Assembly (NCBI GenBank): GCA_002633005.1
Contig: NMRA01000567.1
Location: forward strand, 70,954 to 134,953
Length of the DNA stretch: 64,000 bases
Reading direction: 5' to 3'
Source: Phoronis australis
Taxonomy: Eukaryota > Phoronida > Phoronidae
How positions within the stretch are numbered: position 1 is the first letter of the stretch; every line of letters begins with the position of its first letter. The notes under the pieces are model-generated. The model was not told the DNA's origin. It ran no database searches and saw nothing but the letters and a program-made list of their open reading frames with translations. The position numbers and the translations under genes were made by a program. Of the stretch, positions 63,201-64,000 are shown in pieces.

Positions 63201-63764
63201 TTTCACATGCATAGTTGTTTGTGAACATAGTGTGACGTGCTTTAGTGTGATATTTAATCTTAGCGAGTCACATCTGTTTGCTCTCGAAGGTTTTTCCAAA
63301 GAACCCATGCCCCACAATTCATTTTGCAGACATAAGCAGTTGCATAAGACAGGTTCATATGGATTACTAGGTGATCTGAATGAGGGAAGGGTTACCTTCT
63401 ACAGACAGAAAAGAATACAGAAAGTTTTTTAGCTGCCATTTGTGATCACCTGAAAGTTGTGTTCTTACCCCAAGTGTCATGTGATAAATCCGAACTGCTC
63501 TACTGACATTGAATCATCATTTCCATCTCCCTTTAGGTAATCACTCACCTCTGTCTGGCTTCACGCGACGCGTCTTCCTGCAAGTTCTGCTCGAGGATGA
63601 AAAGGTGGCGCTAGTGTTCAGCTCAACCTCTGACCTCTTCAAAGACCAGAGCACAACCTCTCACCGTATCTCCTTGCACCCACGCTATGGCGCTGGGCAC
63701 AACTATCGCGTACAATCTCTCAGTCTGCAGACAACGTGTGGCGAAGTAGTCGCTAAGTTAGCTG
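15077..63764 (+). CDS. BIRC6: BIRC6/BRUCE giant ubiquitin ligase, 3'-incomplete
   Basis: Forty-four exons with closing phases give about 3,845 residues, all colinear with vertebrate BIRC6 as I recall it (about 4,857 residues). Present: beta-propeller with inserted BIR domain, coiled coil, two jelly-roll-like modules, helical scaffold and the beginning of the UBL region. The catalytic UBC domain must lie beyond 64000. The family forms an antiparallel dimer in the cytosol, receives ubiquitin from UBA6, and ubiquitinates SMAC, caspases and LC3, restraining apoptosis and autophagy. The first ATG (15077) has a poor context (t at -3); the next in-frame ATG at 15083 (gtcATGG) is better, a two-residue difference. 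One n at 51420 hides missing coding sequence. Exon coordinates are in the sub-entries below. Confidence 0.96.
19499..22074 (+). CDS. BIRC6: BIRC6 exons 4-6: BIR domain
   Basis: Exons 19499-19749, 19907-20035 and 21960-22074. The BIR domain spans about residues 238-306: RRDTFIDWPHMNY, PDPMAQAGFFHQP, GDDRARCFIC, WEPTDEPWSEHERHSPTCPF. Zinc ligands fit C-x2-C-x16-H-x6-C (Cys277, Cys280, His297, Cys304), and the GDD-R-CF pattern that forms the IAP-binding-motif pocket is intact. Exon 4 also holds the preceding ERLNSLVASN/MIDFSLMYSE helix. In BIRC6 this BIR binds SMAC and caspases. Intron 5 (1.9 kb) contains no recognised element. Confidence 0.97.
22595..26461 (+). CDS. BIRC6: BIRC6 exons 7-9: propeller blade and short linker
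   Basis: Exons 22595-22690 (IECVGTTMSPELVATSS...GNIVVWNVSRQLK, a clear WD-type blade ending VVWNVS), 23613-23707 (KELQFNLDPSSVFDEQLVV) and 26397-26461 (AIETKAKSDLGEATPVHPPLK). The last two correspond to the linker that in vertebrates is longer and more acidic. Exon 9 ends in phase 1 and joins exon 10 directly to give PPLKTEPVKL. Intron 8 (2.7 kb) holds the first three-part repeat block. Confidence 0.88.
24530..26000 (+). repeat. Three-part (A-B-C) dispersed repeat, diverged block
   Basis: Roughly 140-bp modules recur in the order A-B-C with a total period near 430 bp. A: a 'gcgtctatggctgtctt...cctttgaaggatctt' type. B: 'tgtgcccctagtggcaa...gcctctgtatctt'. C: 'gcaccatctagtggccattt...cgcctctttatctgcc'. 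Shared sub-motifs include CATGAAATTTGGCAAATAG and TAGTGGC(C/A)A. About three and a half rounds are visible here, more decayed than in the 61-kb copy. It lies in BIRC6 intron 8. I do not recognise a named family. Confidence 0.75.
27900..30564 (+). CDS. BIRC6: BIRC6 exons 10-11: large propeller exon
   Basis: Exon 10 (27900-29102, 1,203 nt) spans about residues 418-818: a variable Ser/Asp-rich part, then MTYDTVMPGTNKFS, CPPTPGDKIPAVAKVYEEW, the conserved WLDGTILQCVRLPEQLRHPE and ISSITPTYDGKHVIVVVSL, a later VYEIKLSETVPLL blade, and FAVITKAGLIRIYNLATLE. Exon 11 (30391-30564) continues VDRLCAATDMGKLHFLQIG. The exon 10 donor is AATG|gtaaca and joins exon 11 in phase (YCNG|VDRLC). This is the second half of the beta-propeller. 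Confidence 0.94.
30880..31095 (+). repeat. Short fragment of the A-B-C repeat
   Basis: Contains 'cacctctccatctcccaaattcattgatgaaacctcgtaaaatttggcc' type sequence, then CACCTTGTGGCAATTAATTT and CTTCCTAGTGGCCATTTTT, matching modules B and C of the repeat seen at 24.5 and 61 kb. It lies in BIRC6 intron 11. Confidence 0.55.
31541..34754 (+). CDS. BIRC6: BIRC6 exons 12-15
   Basis: Exons 31541-31754, 32486-32996, 33386-33654 and 34578-34754. Landmarks: LLVDQRLTTDLLQRL, FENLMPRYSATLPPCWYEI, the very conserved QEQQQRRHPQHL...QHTRTWKLQQD, then SWSEHLLEIALPRPSCIGHID (a jelly-roll-type strand set), AEILCGPLDL, LITLTSPQLLKTMSRSFLIHI, and LEDIRGCDWLHEVSVTIRK before FQRVAMLDSGEFHRNLVHAVC. Between them lie lysine/serine-rich linkers. 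All four junctions are phase-consistent (AG|C, AAG|G, AG|G, AG|C). Confidence 0.93.
35539..37256 (+). CDS. BIRC6: BIRC6 exons 16-19: helical scaffold
   Basis: Exons 35539-35661, 35962-36216, 36474-36705 and 37115-37256. Landmarks: SGRTVAHKCAKLLVLCI, MWNSPDKEAAPLFNRSLL, AGAVRWFFTLLNHVKSLD, RMTDLHAVLRTRFGLYGNP, a Pro/Ser/Thr-rich low-complexity linker, DIDFKDLLSLSS, and LLEVEPLHFVCHATSDGTK. Exon 17 uses a weak donor (GAG|gtcagc) and exon 19 another (CAG|gtcaat), but both are required to keep the frame and the family alignment. Confidence 0.9.
37687..39296 (+). CDS. BIRC6: BIRC6 exons 20-21: coiled coil and Pro-rich linker
   Basis: Exon 20 (37687-38183) has an Ala/Ser-rich lead, then a heptad-like Q/L/K-rich coiled coil (ASAEQQLQQLQLK...LMKLQQQKAKLEQKLAE, about residues 1560-1600), then the conserved PPTPKSTPLFMTPPVTPPNE. 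Exon 21 (39185-39296) encodes GSLKAPGQPTPKSF and ends in HVLVIERMHSG, the run-in to the next folded domain. The CAG-rich codons in the coiled coil are typical of this segment. Confidence 0.93.
40313..43565 (+). CDS. BIRC6: BIRC6 exons 22-24: jelly-roll domain and helices
   Basis: Exons 40313-40527, 42383-43155 and 43423-43565. Exon 22 plus early exon 23 encode a discoidin-like beta-sandwich: RRFVVLDFGHPILLTDVLIPS, LASLSIDTW, LVIAQDIS, CRYLKITTVGRYG, IPIGSFYGHSFILPWE. Then come LFSQLGLLMGLQEDIQCRYN and a helical stretch ending WWGEFLGNILLDLYSSEQ, VFILLSALGQRSL and MTSLLTPLQNN. Vertebrate BIRC6 has the same order. Introns 22 (1.9 kb) and 24 (1.1 kb) are long; intron 22 carries a candidate inverted-repeat element. 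Confidence 0.94.
41028..42185. mobile_element. Candidate inverted-repeat DNA element in intron 22
   Basis: GTCACTGAGGCTCTAC at 41028-41043 recurs inverted, with one mismatch, at 42170-42185 (GTCACTGAGGCTGTAC reversed). The enclosed 1.15 kb is less AT-rich than the surrounding intron and contains smaller inversions, such as the one around 41935-41975. No ORF is recognised and no target duplication is clear, so this could also be chance pairing of short repeats. Confidence 0.4.
44682..46704 (+). CDS. BIRC6: BIRC6 exons 25-28
   Basis: Exons 44682-44810 (TLDLPLVTWMLLFLSRILDN), 45095-45298 (RWDFLQGEG...LYRRKLHKRLLHHKQQL, a basic helix very like the vertebrate 'LYSRKIRKQLVHHKQQL'), 45709-45836 (MQEMDLVQKLNDASKKAAEAL) and 46483-46704 (HLKDIIQIRRTDGDL...CLSVIRGLVALVLALDFSCNVDLFLVACK). 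Phases close at every junction. The later part is armadillo-like helical scaffold. Confidence 0.92.
47086..48384. mobile_element. Inverted-repeat DNA element in intron 28
   Basis: The left end CAGTATTCGCCGTAATAACC (47086 onward, continuing GCCCA) matches the inverted right end CCGTATTCACCGTAATAACC (to 48384, also continuing GCCCA), about 25 bp with few mismatches. The 1.3-kb interior is richer in CG than the flanks and has no recognisable transposase. No obvious target duplication was found. It is best described as a non-autonomous terminal-inverted-repeat element of unknown superfamily. Confidence 0.65.
48569..50710 (+). CDS. BIRC6: BIRC6 exons 29-32, with acidic linker
   Basis: Exons 48569-48752 (TRPAISLSEAMTQEQLEKL...HGNISWGGPWAGHAIVCLLQDILEG), 49102-49266 (acidic linker VTDDETSNFSESEGSQD...DDEDQPIIVVENG), 49555-49738 (KKGEKYDKETSLFMDLLLGDAYD) and 50527-50710 (ALDARLEYGVDCCAELRLK). 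ISWGGPWA and ALDARLE are strong family landmarks. Exon 29 uses a gcaag acceptor. The acidic exon 30 is variable across BIRC6 proteins and probably disordered. Confidence 0.91.
51084..51268. repeat. GGTCGGC/GCCGACC-rich block next to assembly break
   Basis: A strikingly GC-richer patch in an AT-rich intron, built from many copies of GGTCG, CGACC and GCCGACC in both orientations (for example GACCGGTCG and GTCGACCGG), which makes it prone to form hairpins. It ends about 150 bases before the single n. It could be the end of a DNA element or a local rearrangement. I recognise no family. Confidence 0.5.
51420..51420. other. Assembly break (n) inside BIRC6 coding region
   Basis: One ambiguous base joins a non-coding-looking stretch to the middle of a BIRC6 coding exon: the frame is open immediately after it with no acceptor. 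Compared with vertebrate BIRC6, several tens of residues are missing between LRLK (exon 32) and SLPVETSG. The n therefore stands for a gap of unknown length, not a single base. Confidence 0.75.
51421..53064 (+). CDS. BIRC6: BIRC6 exons 33-35 (33 is 5'-truncated by the gap)
   Basis: Exon 33 as visible (51421-51747) encodes SLPVETSGSDTYQ, then MLSLCFDQMFSLLQLHCVNVD, LKLWLALND and VTSLLAALAWSPEVSVHTWV. Exon 34 (52081-52221) encodes ALTLLSRRSGDWPDRWVGHT and PNFLTVLLKFMSSLDN. Exon 35 (52937-53064) encodes VAAFNKFITRFHLRCDSD and LLRLVYKLCAAG. They match the helical repeats after the ALDARLE segment. A possible 21-nt microexon lies between exons 34 and 35 (see findings). Confidence 0.88.
53354..53375. 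repeat. Perfect 22-bp palindrome
   Basis: GTTATCTCAC, TA, then GTGAGATAAC: a perfect self-complementary 22-mer centred on CTAG, just downstream (minus strand) of the SINE head. It may be part of the SINE body. Confidence 0.8.
53387..53460 (-). repeat. tRNA-derived SINE head or tRNA pseudogene
   Basis: The minus-strand sequence starts GCCGCTGAGTGGTGTAG and carries a B box GGTTCGAATCC (plus strand 53398-53408) and an A-box-like GAGTGGTGTAGTTG (plus 53441-53454), at the spacing of a tRNA. The acceptor stem pairs only partly and the T stem is imperfect, so it is not a functional tRNA. It is more likely the Pol III promoter head of a SINE, whose body would run toward 53290. Confidence 0.6.
53988..54145. 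mobile_element. 158-bp hairpin (foldback MITE)
   Basis: The left arm from AGATTATTACATG (53988-54000) through GTCGTTATCCCCC and GGATTTTGGAGAATTATC is repeated inverted on the right, ending CATGTAATAATCT (54133-54145). Only a few mismatches and a loop of about 12-15 bases (around GGGCTAATGCCCCC) break the pairing. It has no coding capacity and could fold as one long stem in RNA or single-stranded DNA. Confidence 0.8.
54343..55427 (+). CDS. BIRC6: BIRC6 exon 36: scaffold with basic insert
   Basis: A 1,085-nt exon. It opens GAFSLGQGPLDAQCKLLEHVL, then AISVIEVVTCLVHRFI, RRCFAGILNLSNLSP and LLCSLLRLVNILVQVALPG. A Ser/Glu/Lys-rich disordered insert follows (QSEPSDGSVDSSSSSS, then KMSETDEQKTEG, then KKSRGKKRRCLSD at about 54883-54918). 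It continues LGHEQIMTHLLQALSHCG, VTVGDGVFQILSTLNAHASD and LSEPLYWLVVHVLDCEEAFDK, ending INYAPLG. The flanks match vertebrate BIRC6 closely; the basic cluster is not one I recall from the vertebrate protein. Confidence 0.95.
55629..55654. repeat. (CCCT)n microsatellite
   Basis: About six CCCT units in a row in BIRC6 intron 36, a pyrimidine-only tract. Confidence 0.9.
55767..55767. other. Ambiguous base or assembly join in intron 36
   Basis: A single n in AT-rich intron sequence. Since the other n in this window clearly hides missing sequence, this one may also be a join of unknown length. No coding sequence appears lost, because exons 36 and 37 join in phase and match the family. Confidence 0.6.
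56220..57308 (+). CDS. BIRC6: BIRC6 exons 37-38: second jelly-roll-like domain
   Basis: Exon 37 (56220-56420) encodes TITSSSPTAGPADILIQ, SPPHRRARTAAWSYHFYPEE, WIDLTIQLPCPVLLREVHVQP. Exon 38 (57041-57308) encodes HSVVVEVSPNSSSP, LSNIRLDLNKPEVACVVTIRL and QKPRDTSTLGLAQIMLVGSTAF. HRRARTAAWSY and QPRD-like TSTLGL are near-identical to vertebrate BIRC6. The strand pattern resembles a discoidin-type beta-sandwich. Confidence 0.95.
57702..60782 (+). CDS. BIRC6: BIRC6 exons 39-42: C-terminal helical scaffold
   Basis: Exons 57702-57952 (CWLRLLHHFLVHND, LLKTCTALMLAQSQ, LGLHRAEMG-type helix, VIDSLLRNSTF), 58559-58664 (GKTNGAATDATVDLLYALGV), 59024-59811 (VRALCDWLGDTARVALQ, PSPAHVHCVAAVLWHSVQL, LYEWSMTLPHMSALKKSVDAV, CSLCHVNPSFFSLVLEWMGI) and 60598-60782 (CLTADLVAPVLYLLTEAANE, PSMKDWLGEPEGHVFWSPLL). 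All junctions close in phase. HCVAAVLWHS and MKDWLG are strong family landmarks. Confidence 0.94.
61090..62640 (+). repeat. Three-part (A-B-C) repeat array with CTAGTGG cores
   Basis: In BIRC6 intron 42. Modules of about 125-155 bp follow the order A (CCTCCTAGTGGCAGTTTTGT...GCGCCTATGGCTGTATCTC), B (CCTAGTGGCAATTTTAGTTT...) and C (CCACCTAGTGGCCATTTTT...), repeating every 410-440 bp for more than three rounds. Each module ends or begins with the core CTAGTGG. It shares modules with the 24.5-26.0 kb block but is better preserved. The array has no coding potential and I cannot assign it to a named family. Confidence 0.85.
62880..63764 (+). CDS. BIRC6: BIRC6 exons 43-44: start of the UBL region
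   Basis: Exon 43 (62880-63015) encodes AAVEAAAVTFFRQVVASHSTNQ and LLFAQVLCDVIRG. Exon 44 (63537-63764) encodes SGFTRRVFLQVLLEDEKVALVF, HPRYGAGHNYRVQSLSLQT and TTCGEVVAKLA, the beginning of the ubiquitin-like segment of BIRC6. Exon 44 ends in phase 1 with donor gtgagt; the next exon is past 64000. Confidence 0.93.
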
Positions 63765-64000
63765 GTGAGTTGATACATTTGTAGTGTGGTTTATAATTAA
63801 TGTGTCAAAGCTACATTGAATGCCAAGTTCTAAGCAGTTTATTTAGCCAAAAATAACACCTATGAGCTCCATTTCAAACACGGGAACATAACACAGAAAC
63901 CAAGAAGACAGTGTTAATTTGCCTTTGTGACCCATCTCAAAATTGAATCATAGCGACTAACCTCTCTATTGAGTTAAACAGGATGTCTTTAATAGTCTAA
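63765..64000 (+). other. BIRC6: BIRC6 intron 44, open at the window edge
   Basis: Starts with gtgagt after GCTG. No acceptor followed by matching coding sequence is seen before the window ends. Confidence 0.8.

Noticed and set aside
62857-63432. 191-residue plus-strand ORF
   Set aside because: It reads exon 43 sequence in a wrong frame and runs on into the intron; the phase-consistent exon is 62880-63015.
1-64000. CRISPR arrays, bacterial operons, viral genes
   Set aside because: Repeats here are transposon- or satellite-like, genes are spliced, and no spacer-repeat pattern or viral protein similarity is seen.

Overview
This is animal genomic DNA: AT-rich, with spliced multi-exon genes, long introns with GT-AG borders, microsatellites, and many degraded DNA transposons and other repeats. 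Two protein genes account for the confident coding content. Both were assembled by reading exons on each strand and checking that splice phases close. TBCB (tubulin-folding cofactor B) lies on the minus strand: 7 coding exons from 14751 down to 1451, complete, 252 residues. BIRC6 (BRUCE/Apollon, the giant BIR-containing E2/E3 ubiquitin ligase) lies on the plus strand: 44 exons recognised from 15077 to 63764, about 3,845 residues. Its C-terminal part, including the UBC domain, lies beyond the right edge. The species cannot be fixed from the sequence; a non-vertebrate, probably marine, animal is my inference from protein divergence and transposon types.

Layout: 1-1450 is TBCB 3' UTR and flank. 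1451-14751 is TBCB, whose introns hold a hAT-like element with an ORF remnant (2803-4397), a LINE 3' end with an (AAG)n tail (about 7820-8252), a TTAA-flanked Kolobok-like element carrying a broken THAP ORF and a broken P2X7-tail-like ORF (11850-13496), a foldback element (13587-14074) and a small hAT-like MITE (14418-14588). 14752-15076 is a 325-bp head-to-head spacer that must hold both promoters. 15077-64000 is BIRC6.

BIRC6 reads in order: beta-propeller with the zinc-binding BIR domain inserted (exons 1-12), helical and linker exons, a coiled coil (exon 20), a jelly-roll-like domain (exons 22-23), a long helical scaffold, a second jelly-roll-like domain (exons 37-38), more helical scaffold, and the start of the UBL region (exon 44). 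A single n at 51420 marks an assembly break where coding sequence is missing. BIRC6 introns contain two long blocks of a three-part repeat (24.5-26.0 kb and 61.1-62.6 kb). The second block carries at least nine same-strand CTCF-core-like sequences. There are also two candidate inverted-repeat elements, a tRNA-like SINE head and a 158-bp hairpin.

TBCB acts in alpha-tubulin folding and dimer turnover, and BIRC6 in apoptosis and autophagy control. Nothing visible links the two functions beyond the shared promoter interval. I found no prokaryotic operon, CRISPR array or viral gene.
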